From NCBI GenBank assembly GCA_020632755.1, contig JACKEY010000018.1, forward strand, positions 1 to 64,000: a stretch of DNA of 64,000 bases. Direction: 5' to 3'. The notes beneath the pieces were generated by a model. It was given only the letters and a program-made list of their open reading frames with translations. It did no database searches and was not told where the DNA came from. This document shows, piece after piece, positions 1 through 8,689 of the stretch. This stretch comes from Alphaproteobacteria bacterium. Its GTDB lineage: Bacteria > Myxococcota_A > UBA796 > UBA2385. The first letter of the stretch is position 1. Each line of letters begins with the position of its first letter. The position numbers and the translations under genes are program-made.

Positions 1-98
1 GCGTGGTGCGTCTTGCCTGTGTTGGTCGGGCCCAGCGCCGCCGTGACGACGGTGCCGTGCAGGTCCAGGCCGCGCACACGGGCGCGGGCTTGGGGCAT
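1..98 (-). CDS. Suv3-like RNA helicase, 5' end only (cut by window edge)
   Basis: Only the first 32 codons are inside the window. The ATG at 98-96 lies three bases after the stop of the upstream lipoprotein gene, so the two are probably co-transcribed. Residues 23-32 read GPTNTGKTHH. A Walker A loop of the form GPTNxGKTxxA is typical of the Suv3 family of superfamily 2 RNA helicases, which unwind RNA in degradation complexes. The rest of the protein is not visible, so helicase motifs beyond Walker A cannot be checked. Another SF2 ATPase is possible. Confidence 0.6.
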   Translation of the reverse strand, partial: MPQARARVRGLDLHGTVVTAALGPTNTGKTHH

Positions 99-101
99 CG
101 A

Positions 102-1193
102 CTAGGGTTCGACCACCCACTCGCCGGCCAGCTCGAGGTCGTAGCTGCCCGACCAGTTGTCGCGCGCGCCTTCGACGTAGAGCGTCAGGGACTGGCCGTC
201 GGCGCTGAACTCACCGACGAAGCTGGTCGTGCCGCCGGTGAAGTAGCTGCTGCTGTCGGTCCAGGTGCCTTCGATGTCCCAGGGGTAGTTGATGCTGCCC
301 GAGAGCCGCATGACGATCGGGTAGTAGCTGTAGCCGTAGGGGCTGTACCAGTTGCAGGTCACCGAGCCGCTGACCTGGGTGCTGCTGCTGTCGGTGATCG
401 AGATGGACCCGTTGTCTTCGCAGTCGCCCGAGTAGCCGTAGGGGCCCTTGACCTCGAACTGCACCGCACCGGTCCACACGCCGTCCCAGGGGGCGCAGGT
501 GCTGTCGGGGCCGATGGCGTCGGTGGTGTCGTCGCAGTCGATCTCGTTGAGGCTGCGGATGTCGCCGGCGTCGCAGCCCATGACGATGGTCGAGCCGTCG
601 CCGTAGCCGTCGAGGTCGTAGTCCGCGAAGAACTCGGTCTTGCTGACCTCGGCCACGTCGGGGTCTTCGTCTTCGCGCAGGCCGTCGCAGTCCTCGTCGA
701 GGTTCATCTCGTCGCAGACCTCGGTGCCGTCGGGGTTGATCGTGCGGTCCGAGTCGCGGCAGTCGAGGTCGTTGTCGACGTAGGAGGCGTAGGCTTCGGT
801 CTCGGCTTCGTCGGGGCAGATCTCGACGCCGGCGAGGGGGTTGCCGTAGCCGTCGCCGTCGACGTCCGGGTACATCGTGATCTTGTCGACCGCGTCGGTG
901 TCGACGACGCCGTCGCAGTTGTCGTCGAAGCCGTTGCAGAGCTCGTCGGCGTTGGGATGGATGCTGGCGTCGCCGTCGTCGCAGTCGTTGCGGGCCGGGT
1001 AGCCGTCGCCGTCCGCGTCGTCGTCGTCCCAGGTGCCGCCGTCGGTGCTGCTGCCGGAGTCGGTCGCGCCGTCGTCGCCGGTGGTGCCGCTGTCGCCGCC
1101 GTCGCCGCCGCCGTCCTTGTCGCCGCAGCCCAGGGCGAGCAGGCCCAGACCGGTGGCCAGACCGAGGGAGAGGAGGGGGGTGCGCAGGGACAT
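102..1193 (-). CDS. MopE-like lipoprotein with DxDxDG repeats
   Basis: Predicted 363-residue lipoprotein. The ATG at 1193 has a GGAG nine bases upstream; an earlier ATG at 1301 would add 36 residues that spoil the signal peptide. Residues 1-22 form a lipoprotein signal ending LLALGC, with Cys23 as lipidation site, followed by GDKDGG and a Gly/Asp/Ser/Thr linker to about residue 60. Then come several Cys-containing acidic repeats of the kind DGDGYPARNDCDDGD and CNGFDDNCDG, which in this family bind calcium or copper-like metals (MopE/'putative metal-binding motif'). The last ~120 residues are rich in aromatic and Ser/Thr residues and look like an all-beta domain I do not recognise. Probably surface-exposed; function unknown. 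Confidence 0.8.
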   Translation of the reverse strand: MSLRTPLLSLGLATGLGLLALGCGDKDGGGDGGDSGTTGDDGATDSGSSTDGGTWDDDDADGDGYPARNDCDDGDASIHPNADELCNGFDDNCDGVVDTDAVDKITMYPDVDGDGYGNPLAGVEICPDEAETEAYASYVDNDLDCRDSDRTINPDGTEVCDEMNLDEDCDGLREDEDPDVAEVSKTEFFADYDLDGYGDGSTIVMGCDAGDIRSLNEIDCDDTTDAIGPDSTCAPWDGVWTGAVQFEVKGPYGYSGDCEDNGSISITDSSSTQVSGSVTCNWYSPYGYSYYPIVMRLSGSINYPWDIEGTWTDSSSYFTGGTTSFVGEFSADGQSLTLYVEGARDNWSGSYDLELAGEWVVEP

Positions 1194-1293
1194 GGCGGAC
1201 TCCAGTGGGGGGCGACATCGCGAGGTGCCCCGGGAATCGATAGCTTGCCGTGTCAGAGCGCTGCTGTCCACCGTTCCGACCGCGAGGAAGCCC

Positions 1294-2088
1294 ATGACCA
1301 CACCGCCGACGAAGCGATCCCCCGCGTCGCTGCCGGAGCGCTGGTGGGGCGATGTGACGCTGGTCCCCGGTGAAGAGGAAGGCCTGCTGCTGGGCCCCGT
1401 GGGGCTGCGGATCCGGCGGCGGCGCTACGAGTGGACCGTGGGCGTCCGGCGCGACCCCGACGCCGACCCGCTGCGGGTGGCGCGCGGCCCCGGCGTGGTC
1501 GAAGGCGACGTCGAGCTGGCGCGGTTCGGCATGGAGGAGCCCGGCGACACCCTGCGGCTGCTGCCGGTGCTGGCCCCTCGCCCCGTGGCCTGTCGCCCGG
1601 AGATCCCCTTCGTGCTGGTGCCGCGCCAGGCGGTGCGGGCCTACGTCAGCACCCCGCTCTGGCTGCGCGTGTCCATGCCCGACGGCACCGTGCTGGTCGA
1701 CATCGACATCCACCGGCCCTCCGGCAGCTGGTTCGGCCCGGACACCCTCGAGGGCGAGCTCTGCTACGCCAGCCGCACCATGCTGCGACTGCACCCCGAA
1801 GACGTGCAGCACGTGCCGCACCGCGCCATGACCGAGGTCCACCTGCGCAACCCCGCCGAGACGCCGCTGCGGGTGTCCCAGGTCGCCGTCCCGGTGCCGC
1901 GACTGAGCCTGGGCACGGACAGCGCCGGTCACCTGTGGACCCAGTCGCTCACCATGGGCGTCGAGCCCGGCGGCCTCGCCGCGGTGTCGATCGGCGAGCT
2001 GCCGGCGGGCACCGAGGTGCTGCAGCGTCCGGTGCACAGCCCGCTCGAGCGCCGCTTCACGCGCACCCTCACCCACCTGCTCCGCTGA
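1294..2088 (+). CDS. DUF432 domain protein, partner of the following MscS channel
   Basis: Predicted 264-residue soluble protein. The ATG at 1294 follows GAGGAAG. The central stretch contains WFGPD and GELCYAS plus a late LWTQS block, which I associate with DUF432 (PF04254), a family of unknown function first described in archaea and often encoded beside MscS channels. The stop is seven bases before the GTG of the MscS gene, whose ribosome binding site (TGAGG) overlaps this stop, so translation is probably coupled. No signal peptide or membrane segment is seen. A cytoplasmic accessory or regulatory role for the channel is inference from adjacency only. Confidence 0.7.
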   Translation: MTTPPTKRSPASLPERWWGDVTLVPGEEEGLLLGPVGLRIRRRRYEWTVGVRRDPDADPLRVARGPGVVEGDVELARFGMEEPGDTLRLLPVLAPRPVACRPEIPFVLVPRQAVRAYVSTPLWLRVSMPDGTVLVDIDIHRPSGSWFGPDTLEGELCYASRTMLRLHPEDVQHVPHRAMTEVHLRNPAETPLRVSQVAVPVPRLSLGTDSAGHLWTQSLTMGVEPGGLAAVSIGELPAGTEVLQRPVHSPLERRFTRTLTHLLR

Positions 2089-2095
2089 GGCCGCC

Positions 2096-2932
2096 GTGGA
2101 CGTCACCGAACTCTGGGCCAGCATCAACGAGCAGCTCGGCGCCGAGGTCGTCGCCGCCTTCGTGCGCGTCGGGACCCTGGTCGTCGTCGGCCTGCCGATG
2201 GCCTGGCTGGCCGCGCGGGCGATCGGCGGCCTGGCCCGCCGCGGGCTGGGGCCCTCGACCGCGACCACCTTCCGGCGCTTCGCCTGGTACGGCCTGTTCG
2301 CCGCCGTCGTCGCGTCGGTCCTGCGCGAGCTCGGCTTCGACCTGTCGGTGCTGCTGGGTGCGGCCGGCATCTTGACCGTCGCCCTTGGCTTCGCCAGCCA
2401 GACGTCCGCCAGCAACATCATCAGCGGCCTGTTCCTGCTGGGCGAGCGCCCCTTCGACCCCGGCGACGTCATCGAGATCGAAGGCACCATCGGCGTCGTC
2501 ACGTCCATCGATCTGTTGAGCGTCAAGCTGCGCACCGTCGACAACCTGTACGTGCGCGTGCCCAACGAAGCCCTGGTCAAGGCCCGCATCGTCAACCGCT
2601 CGCGCTACCCCATCCGGCGCGTCGATCTGCGCGTGGCGGTCGCCTACGACAGCGACCTGGACCAGGTCGAAGAGGTCCTGCGCGAGCTCGCCCTGGACGA
2701 GCCGCTGGCCTTGTCGGACCCCGAGCCCGTGTTCCAGGTGCTGGCCTTCCTGGACAGTGGCGTCGATCTGCAGTTCAGCGTGTGGGTGTCCACCCAGGAC
2801 ATCCTGGCGGCGTCGACCACCCTGCGGCGCCAGCTGCTCGAGCGCTTCCGGGCCGTCGGCATCGAGATCCCCTTCCCGCAGCGGGTCGTCACCGTGCGGC
2901 AGGAGCCGGCCGTCAGCCCCGACGACCGCTGA
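2096..2932 (+). CDS. MscS-family mechanosensitive channel
   Basis: Predicted 278-residue small-conductance mechanosensitive channel, starting at GTG 2096. The N-terminal half has three hydrophobic segments; the third (around residues 80-110) is the Gly/Ala-rich pore helix with GAAGILTVALGFASQ, followed by SNIISGLFLLGERPF and the beta domain with GDVIEIEGTIGVV and VRVPNEALVKA, all hallmark MscS positions. It would release solutes on hypo-osmotic shock in the inner membrane. Length is close to E. coli MscS (286). It lies directly after a DUF432 gene and its 3' end overlaps the convergent enoyl-CoA hydratase gene by 20 bp. A second MscS gene is at the far end of the window. Confidence 0.92.
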   Translation: MDVTELWASINEQLGAEVVAAFVRVGTLVVVGLPMAWLAARAIGGLARRGLGPSTATTFRRFAWYGLFAAVVASVLRELGFDLSVLLGAAGILTVALGFASQTSASNIISGLFLLGERPFDPGDVIEIEGTIGVVTSIDLLSVKLRTVDNLYVRVPNEALVKARIVNRSRYPIRRVDLRVAVAYDSDLDQVEEVLRELALDEPLALSDPEPVFQVLAFLDSGVDLQFSVWVSTQDILAASTTLRRQLLERFRAVGIEIPFPQRVVTVRQEPAVSPDDR

Positions 2933-3629
2933 GGAAGGCCTGCAGCGTCTGCTGGACTGTGTCGCTGGTCCAGGCGGGCACGACTTCCTCCGCGAAGCGC
3001 TCGGCTTCTTCGGGGCCGATGCGGCCGACGTGGTCGCGCAGATCGGCCTTGGTGCGGGCGTAGGCCGCGTAGGGGTGGCGGGCCAGGGCGGCCAGGCGGT
3101 CCATGCCCACGGCGACCGGGTCGGCGGCCAGCTCGTGCACCAGGCCCAGCGCCAGGGCGTCCTGGGGGGCATGCAGCCCGGCGCCCAGCAGCACCCGACC
3201 CTGGGTGTGCGGGGGCAGGGCGAAGCGGATGCACTGCAGGGTGCTGGGCGGGAAGCGCAGGCCGATCGCCACTTCGTTCAGCCCGATGCGGGCCCGCGGC
3301 GAGTCGGTGCAGACGATGAGATCGCAGCACAGCGCCAGCACGCTGCCGCCGGCGATGGCGTGTCCGTTGACCGCCGCCACCACCGGCCCCGGGTAGTGGA
3401 ACAGGTCGACCACCAGCGCTTCCAGCCCGTCCAGGAAGTCCCGCATGGCCGGCGCGTCGAGGCTGGCCACTTCCTTCAGGTCGAGGCCCGCGCTGAACGC
3501 GTCCCCGCCGCCGGTCAGCAGCACCGGAGCGCCGCCCGCGTCGGTGAGCTGGCTGCGGAGGGAGGCCATCAGCGTGCTGCCCAGCGCGTTCTTGCCGGGG
3601 CCCGAGATGGTGATGGTGCGGATGTCCAT
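2913..3629 (-). CDS. enoyl-CoA hydratase/isomerase family protein
   Basis: Predicted 238-residue crotonase-fold protein. The ATG at 3629 follows GGAG. Oxyanion-hole regions are visible as GDAFSAGLDLKEVA near residue 45 and NGHAIAGGSVLAL near residue 95, the usual crotonase signature. The position of the second hydratase Glu is unclear, so it may be an isomerase, thioesterase-like or other crotonase activity on an acyl-CoA. The gene is slightly shorter than typical (about 255-260). It is downstream of sbcC in the same orientation but separated by 83 bases, and overlaps the end of mscS tail to tail. Confidence 0.85.
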   Translation of the reverse strand: MDIRTITISGPGKNALGSTLMASLRSQLTDAGGAPVLLTGGGDAFSAGLDLKEVASLDAPAMRDFLDGLEALVVDLFHYPGPVVAAVNGHAIAGGSVLALCCDLIVCTDSPRARIGLNEVAIGLRFPPSTLQCIRFALPPHTQGRVLLGAGLHAPQDALALGLVHELAADPVAVGMDRLAALARHPYAAYARTKADLRDHVGRIGPEEAERFAEEVVPAWTSDTVQQTLQAFLSGRRG

Positions 3630-3712
3630 GGGGGCTCCTGTCGAGGAGGGGGCCTATTCCGGCGCTGGCCCGCCCGGCGCGGGAACGCCCCGCGGGGTGG
3701 GCCGGACCGGGA

Positions 3713-6700
3713 CTACCGCCCGTGGGTGAGGACCCGGCTGCAGCCGCCGCCCTGCGGCAGCACCTGGACCCGGGCGCCGATGCGCTCGGCCAGGCCGCTG
3801 ACGTGGGAGATCACGCCGACCTGGCGACCCGACGCCTGCAAGCCCTCGAGCATGCCCATGGCGTTCTCGAGCGTGTCTTCGTCCAGGGTGCCGAAGCCTT
3901 CGTCGATGAACAGGCTCTCGATGCGCACATCCCGGGACGACAGGCTGGACAGGCCAAGCGCCAGCGCCAGGCTGGCCAGGAAGGTCTCGCCGCCGGACAG
4001 GGACTGCACGGTGCGGGGCTCGTCGCCCAGGTCGTGGTCGATGACCATGATGTCCAGGTCGGTCTTGTGGATGCGGGCCAGCGAGTAGCGCGGTCGCAGC
4101 GCGCGCAGCTGGGCGTTGGCGTGCTCGAGCAGGGCCTCGAGGGTGAGCGACTGGGCGAAGCGGCGGAACTCGATGCCGCTGCCGGAGCCGATGCTGGACG
4201 CCAGGGCCAGCCAGGGCGCCGCCGCTTCGTCGTGGGCGGCGAGGCGGGCCTGCAGGTCCGACACCCGCTGGCGGGCCTGGTCGTCCGCCGAGACCTGGGT
4301 CTGCGCCGCGCTCCAGGCGTCGTCGGCGGCCTTCACCGCGGCGGTGGCCCGGGCGAGGGCGTCTGCCGCCTGATCCGTGTCGACGGCGGGCGGGTCGGCG
4401 GCATGCTCGGTCAGGCGCTGCTGGCGCTCGGCCAGGACGGTGGCGGCTTGCTTCGGCGCGTCGGCGAGTGTGTGCAGGTCGTTGCGCTCGGTGGCCAGCC
4501 AGTCGTCGGCCAGGGCCAGCAGCCGGGCCAGCGCGTCCGCGTCGATGCCGCGCTCGCCCAGGGCCGTGGCCAGGGCGGCCGCCCCCTGGTCGGCGGCGGT
4601 CCGCAGGCCGCCGGCTTCTCCCTGGGCCGCGGCCAGGGCGGTGGCCGCCCGGGTCGCCGCTGCGGTCGCCTCGGTCAGCCCGTCGGAGGCCTGTGTCGCC
4701 CGCTCGCGGGCGTCGCGCAGCCGGGCTTCGAGCCAGGTCGTCCGGTCGGCCGCGTGCTGTTCGGACGGGAACGGCGGCAACGTCGTGGCGGCCAGGTCTT
4801 CGGCCGGCACGTCCCGGCGGGCCACGCCCGCGGCGTCGGCTTCGCGAGGCGCGCGGTCCGACAGCGTGGCGATCGCTTCTTGGGCGAGGCGGGCCCGCGT
4901 GCCGTGGTGCGACACCGCCCGCCGGGCATCCGACAGGGTCCGGGTGAGGGGATCGAGGTCGTCCGTCCGCCACCCGGCCAGCGCCGGCTGCTCGGGGACG
5001 AGCGGGTCGAGCTTGTCGCCCAGGGCGGCCCGCAGGGCGTCGAGGGACTCCGCCTTGCCCTGTCGGGTGGCCGCGCGCTCTTTGGCTTCGCCGGCGCTGG
5101 CGTCGACCGCCTTGTCGGCGGCGACCAGCGCCCGCTGGGCCTGCTCGGCCCGGTCGCGGGCGATGTCGTAGCTGGCCTGGGCCCGGTCGCGGGCCTTGCT
5201 GGCGTCTCGGGCGGCCTGTTCCCGCTGGCGCAGGGTCTCGTCCCGACGGGTGGCCTCGGCCAGCAGTGCCTGCAGGGCGTCCGCCGCACCGTCGGCCGTC
5301 GGGCCGTCGGGCACGGGGCCGTCCACCAGCCCGGTGTGGTCGGACCACGGCGCGGCCAGGGCGTCCAGCGCCGCCTGGGCCGTCGCGACGCGGGTCACGG
5401 CCGCGTCCCGCTGTTCGGCCAGCGCCGCCGCCCGAGCGACCGCGCGGGCCCGGCGGTCCGCCGCGTCGGCCTGCTGCTGGCGCAGGGCGGCCACCCGGGC
5501 GTGCTGTTCTTCGTGCAGTCGGGCCACCACGCTGCCGTCGGCCCAGGGGTGCTCGGTGCCGCCGCAGACCGGGCAGGGCTCGCCGGCTTCCAGGGCGCTG
5601 CGCAGGGACTCCGCGTCGACCGCCTGGCGGGCGCGCTGCAGGGCGGCGTCGGCTTCGTCCAGGCGGGGCCCCAGCTCGGTCAGGGCGGCGTCCGCGGCGT
5701 CTCGCTCGGTCTCGGCCGCAGCCGTCGCGGCGGTCGCCGTGTCCCGCTCGCCGGTGGCGGCGGCGAGCTGTGCGCCGAGCTCGTCGGCCCGCGAAACCAG
5801 GGCCTGCATCGCCTGGAGCTGGTCCCGACGCAGGTTCAGCTCGCGGCGGTCCCGGTCCAGCTGCAGGGCATCCAGGGCGACGTAGGCCGCGCGGGCATCG
5901 TCGCGGGCCTGGACCGCAGCCTGGAGCTGCTCGGCCGCGTCGGCGGCCGCTGCACGGGCAGCCACGAGCGCGGCTCCCAGCGTCTCCGCCTGGGCCAGCC
6001 GGTCCCGTGCCGCCTGGTCCAGGGCCGCCAGCTCGGTCACCAGGGTCCGGCTGCGGCCCAGATCTGCCCTCAGGTCGTCGACCACGCGGTCGCTGCCGAG
6101 CAGCTCGACCGTCCGGGGGTGCGTGTCCAGCCAGCCCTGGTGGTCGGCCAGCGCAGCCGTCGCCGTGTCGAGCCGCGCGGCGATCTGGTCCGCCAGGCGG
6201 CGGTGCTCGGCCGCCACCACCGCCCGGGCGGACGCCAGGGCCCGCTGGGCGGCTTCGAGCGTGCGCTGCGCGGCGTCCCGCTCGGCCGTGGCCTGGGCCA
6301 CCAGGGCTTCGGCCGCGGCGGCCTTGCGCCGGGCGTCGTCGACGGCGCGGGCGTCCTTGCGGAGGTCCCAGGCGGCTTCCGCCCGGCCGAAGGCGTCGCG
6401 CCGCGCGGCGGCCGCGTCCAGGGCCGCCTGGGCGCGGTCGCGCGCCAGGGTCGCGTCGGCGACGGCCCGGGCCAGCGTCTGCTGCTGCTGGTGCCAGCGC
6501 CAGGCTGCGTCCGCCGCGTCTCTGCCCGCTGCTGCGGCCTTGCGGGCCGCGGTCGCTTCGGAGAGGGCCGCTTCGGCCGCGGCCCGGGTCTCGTCGTCCA
6601 GCACCCCCTGGGCTTCGATGTGGGTGGCCAGGTCCTTGCGGGTCGCCCGCAGGTCCTTCTCCTTGCGGAAGGCGGCCTGCGACAGGCGCGTGTACACGTC

Positions 6701-7288
6701 CGTGCCGGTCATCTGCTCGAGCAGGTCGGCGCGTTCGTTGTCCTTGGCCCGCAGGAAGGCCGCGAAGTCACCCTGAGCCAGCAGGACCGACCGTCGGAAC
6801 TGCGCGAAGTCCAGGCCGATGCGGTCGCGGATGGCGTCGAGCACTTCGGTCTTGGTGCCGGCGACCCGGCTGCCGTCGGCGCCACGCAGCGAGAGCTGCT
6901 GGGACTGCACCGGGCCGTCGGGCTTCTCCCGGGCCCGGCGGACCTCCCACCGGGCCGTCCAGTGGCTGCCGTCCCGGGCGCGGAAGTCGACCTCGGCCCA
7001 GCCGGAGCCCGCGCCCCGGCGCAGGATGTTGCGCTGGTCGTTGGCCCGCAGCGCGCCGGCGTCGTCCTGGCCCGGCAGGAGCACGGTGGGCCCGCCGTTC
7101 TTGTCCAGGCGCGGCGTCGTGTCGTACAGGCACAGGCAGATGGCATCGAGCAGGGTGGACTTGCCCGAGCCGGTCGGCCCCGTGATGGCGAACAGGCCCG
7201 CGCTGCCCAGGGGCTCGGCGGCCAGATCGACGGCGAAGCGGTCTTCCAGGCTGGCCAGGTTCTGGCCGCGGACGGCGAGGATCTTCAC
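3713..7288 (-). CDS. sbcC: SbcC, ATPase subunit of the SbcCD nuclease
   Basis: Predicted 1191-residue Rad50/SMC-type ATPase that with SbcD opens and trims DNA hairpins and ends. I place the start at GTG 7288, overlapping the sbcD stop as GTGA; an open frame continues further upstream but lies inside sbcD in another frame. Walker A GPTGSGKST is at 37-45. The Q-loop region is followed by long Ala/Arg-rich coiled coils on both sides of a zinc hook CPVCGG near residue 570. The C-terminal ABC signature SLSGGETF (about 1096), Walker B SLFIDEGFGTLD (about 1120) and a switch His in VISHVSGL are all present. Length is somewhat over E. coli SbcC (1048), with a hook in mid-protein as expected. Confidence 0.95.
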   Translation of the reverse strand: MKILAVRGQNLASLEDRFAVDLAAEPLGSAGLFAITGPTGSGKSTLLDAICLCLYDTTPRLDKNGGPTVLLPGQDDAGALRANDQRNILRRGAGSGWAEVDFRARDGSHWTARWEVRRAREKPDGPVQSQQLSLRGADGSRVAGTKTEVLDAIRDRIGLDFAQFRRSVLLAQGDFAAFLRAKDNERADLLEQMTGTDVYTRLSQAAFRKEKDLRATRKDLATHIEAQGVLDDETRAAAEAALSEATAARKAAAAGRDAADAAWRWHQQQQTLARAVADATLARDRAQAALDAAAARRDAFGRAEAAWDLRKDARAVDDARRKAAAAEALVAQATAERDAAQRTLEAAQRALASARAVVAAEHRRLADQIAARLDTATAALADHQGWLDTHPRTVELLGSDRVVDDLRADLGRSRTLVTELAALDQAARDRLAQAETLGAALVAARAAAADAAEQLQAAVQARDDARAAYVALDALQLDRDRRELNLRRDQLQAMQALVSRADELGAQLAAATGERDTATAATAAAETERDAADAALTELGPRLDEADAALQRARQAVDAESLRSALEAGEPCPVCGGTEHPWADGSVVARLHEEQHARVAALRQQQADAADRRARAVARAAALAEQRDAAVTRVATAQAALDALAAPWSDHTGLVDGPVPDGPTADGAADALQALLAEATRRDETLRQREQAARDASKARDRAQASYDIARDRAEQAQRALVAADKAVDASAGEAKERAATRQGKAESLDALRAALGDKLDPLVPEQPALAGWRTDDLDPLTRTLSDARRAVSHHGTRARLAQEAIATLSDRAPREADAAGVARRDVPAEDLAATTLPPFPSEQHAADRTTWLEARLRDARERATQASDGLTEATAAATRAATALAAAQGEAGGLRTAADQGAAALATALGERGIDADALARLLALADDWLATERNDLHTLADAPKQAATVLAERQQRLTEHAADPPAVDTDQAADALARATAAVKAADDAWSAAQTQVSADDQARQRVSDLQARLAAHDEAAAPWLALASSIGSGSGIEFRRFAQSLTLEALLEHANAQLRALRPRYSLARIHKTDLDIMVIDHDLGDEPRTVQSLSGGETFLASLALALGLSSLSSRDVRIESLFIDEGFGTLDEDTLENAMGMLEGLQASGRQVGVISHVSGLAERIGARVQVLPQGGGCSRVLTHGR

Positions 7289-8583
7289 GCGACACCCCCA
7301 CCGTGCACGGCGTCCGGGTCCGCGTCGTCGTGCTGGCCGAGCTCGTCGAGCAGCCCGTGGAAGCAGGCGAGCACGTCGTCGGGCGGGTCGGCGTCGTGGT
7401 CGCGCCGCCACTTCTGCCGGAACACCTCTTCGTGGGTCATGTCGTCGAGGGTGCGTCGCTCGGGGCCATCGGCCAGGGCACCCCCGGCACCCCGGCGCAC
7501 GGCGGCCAGCTTGACCAGCCGCACGGCCTTGTCCGCGACGCGGGCTTCGACCAGCCGGCGCAGGGAGGGCATCGGGCCGTCGAGCAGCACCCGCACCTCC
7601 AAGAAGGGGCGGCGGCGGTCGTCGCCGTCCGGCGCGAGGTCCGGAAGGGCGTCGAGCAGGGGTTCGACCTGATCCCAGGGGGCCGCGTCGGGCCCGGGAA
7701 CCCGCAGCACGTCGACGTGGCGGGGCACGGGCAGGGACTCGCTGCCGACCAGCGTCTCGCCGTCGAGGGTCAGCAACCGCACCTGGTGCGGGTAGGGGGC
7801 TTCGTCCACGGCGAGGGGGAGGGGGCTGCCGGCGTAGCGCACGCTCTCGCGGCCGCCGACGGCCTGGGCGCGGTGGAGGTGGCCCAGCGCGACGTAGGCC
7901 ACGTCGGCGCCGAAGATGTCGGTCGGCAGGGCGTGCTGGTTGCCGCCCAGCACCTTGCGCTCGGACAGCTCGGACAGGGTCCCGCCGACCATGTAGCAGT
8001 GGCCCATCGCGACCAGGGCCTGTCCCGGCCGGCGCACGCCGCGGGCGTGGTCCAGCACCCGGTCGTAGACCGCGCGCACGCCGGCCACCAGCGGGTCGCC
8101 GCCGTCGGCGATGCCCGGGTCGGCGTCCCGCGGCAGATCCGCGGCCCGCAGGAAGGGCACCGCCGCGCACCACGCCGCCACCGCGCCGCCGTCGCCGTGC
8201 AGGGGCACCACCAACGCGTCCAGGTCCAGCGCACCGTCGTCGGAGAGCGGCAGCCGGCCGACGACCTGGATGCGCAGGGACTGCAGCACCGGGTGGGCGG
8301 CTTCCAGCCGCGCGGCCGAGTCGTGGTTGCCGCCGATCACGACCAGGTCCAGGTCGGGGAACCGCGTCCGCGCCCGGGCCAGGAAGCCGTACCAGGCCCG
8401 CATGGCGGCCGCTGGCGGGTTCGCGGTCTCGAACACGTCGCCGGCGATGAGCAGCGCGTCTACGCCGTGGGCCTCGACCCGGTCGAGCAGCCAGGCCAGG
8501 AAGGCGGCGTGTTCTTCGTCGCGCGGCAGGTCGTGCAGGCGGTGGCCCAGGTGCCAGTCGCCGGTGTGCAGGATGCGGAGCAA
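7285..8583 (-). CDS. sbcD: SbcD, exonuclease subunit of SbcCD
   Basis: Predicted 432-residue Mre11-type nuclease. The start is a TTG (8583-8581) behind GAGAGG; no ATG fits the conserved N-terminus. Phosphoesterase motifs are clear: HTGDWHLGH near residue 7, LLIAGDVFE, GGNHDS, and later histidines in GHLHRAQ, the two-metal site that cuts DNA in both endo- and 3'-5' exonuclease modes. C-terminal capping and SbcC-binding regions follow. It overlaps sbcC by four bases, so the two subunits are translationally coupled. Length is near the family norm of about 400. Confidence 0.95.
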   Translation of the reverse strand: MLRILHTGDWHLGHRLHDLPRDEEHAAFLAWLLDRVEAHGVDALLIAGDVFETANPPAAAMRAWYGFLARARTRFPDLDLVVIGGNHDSAARLEAAHPVLQSLRIQVVGRLPLSDDGALDLDALVVPLHGDGGAVAAWCAAVPFLRAADLPRDADPGIADGGDPLVAGVRAVYDRVLDHARGVRRPGQALVAMGHCYMVGGTLSELSERKVLGGNQHALPTDIFGADVAYVALGHLHRAQAVGGRESVRYAGSPLPLAVDEAPYPHQVRLLTLDGETLVGSESLPVPRHVDVLRVPGPDAAPWDQVEPLLDALPDLAPDGDDRRRPFLEVRVLLDGPMPSLRRLVEARVADKAVRLVKLAAVRRGAGGALADGPERRTLDDMTHEEVFRQKWRRDHDADPPDDVLACFHGLLDELGQHDDADPDAVHGGGVA

Positions 8584-8689
8584 GGGGGACCTCTCGGCTC
8601 GGTCCTCCTCCTCTATGTTGCCGCGCCGCTCCGGCCCGGACAGATTCTGACCGCAATCAGGAGCCGCCTCCCCAGCAGCCTCCTCCTCC

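Noticed and set aside
211..2595. 794-codon open frame on the minus strand, full of Arg/Gly/Pro repeats
   Set aside because: It is antisense to the DUF432 and MscS genes and out of frame with the MopE-like lipoprotein; its composition is the usual product of reading GC-rich DNA in a wrong frame.
7289..8656. Upstream extension of the SbcC frame to 1647 residues
   Set aside because: The added part lies inside sbcD in another frame and is Arg/Pro/Ala noise; the GTG at 7288 gives a start matching SbcC homologues.
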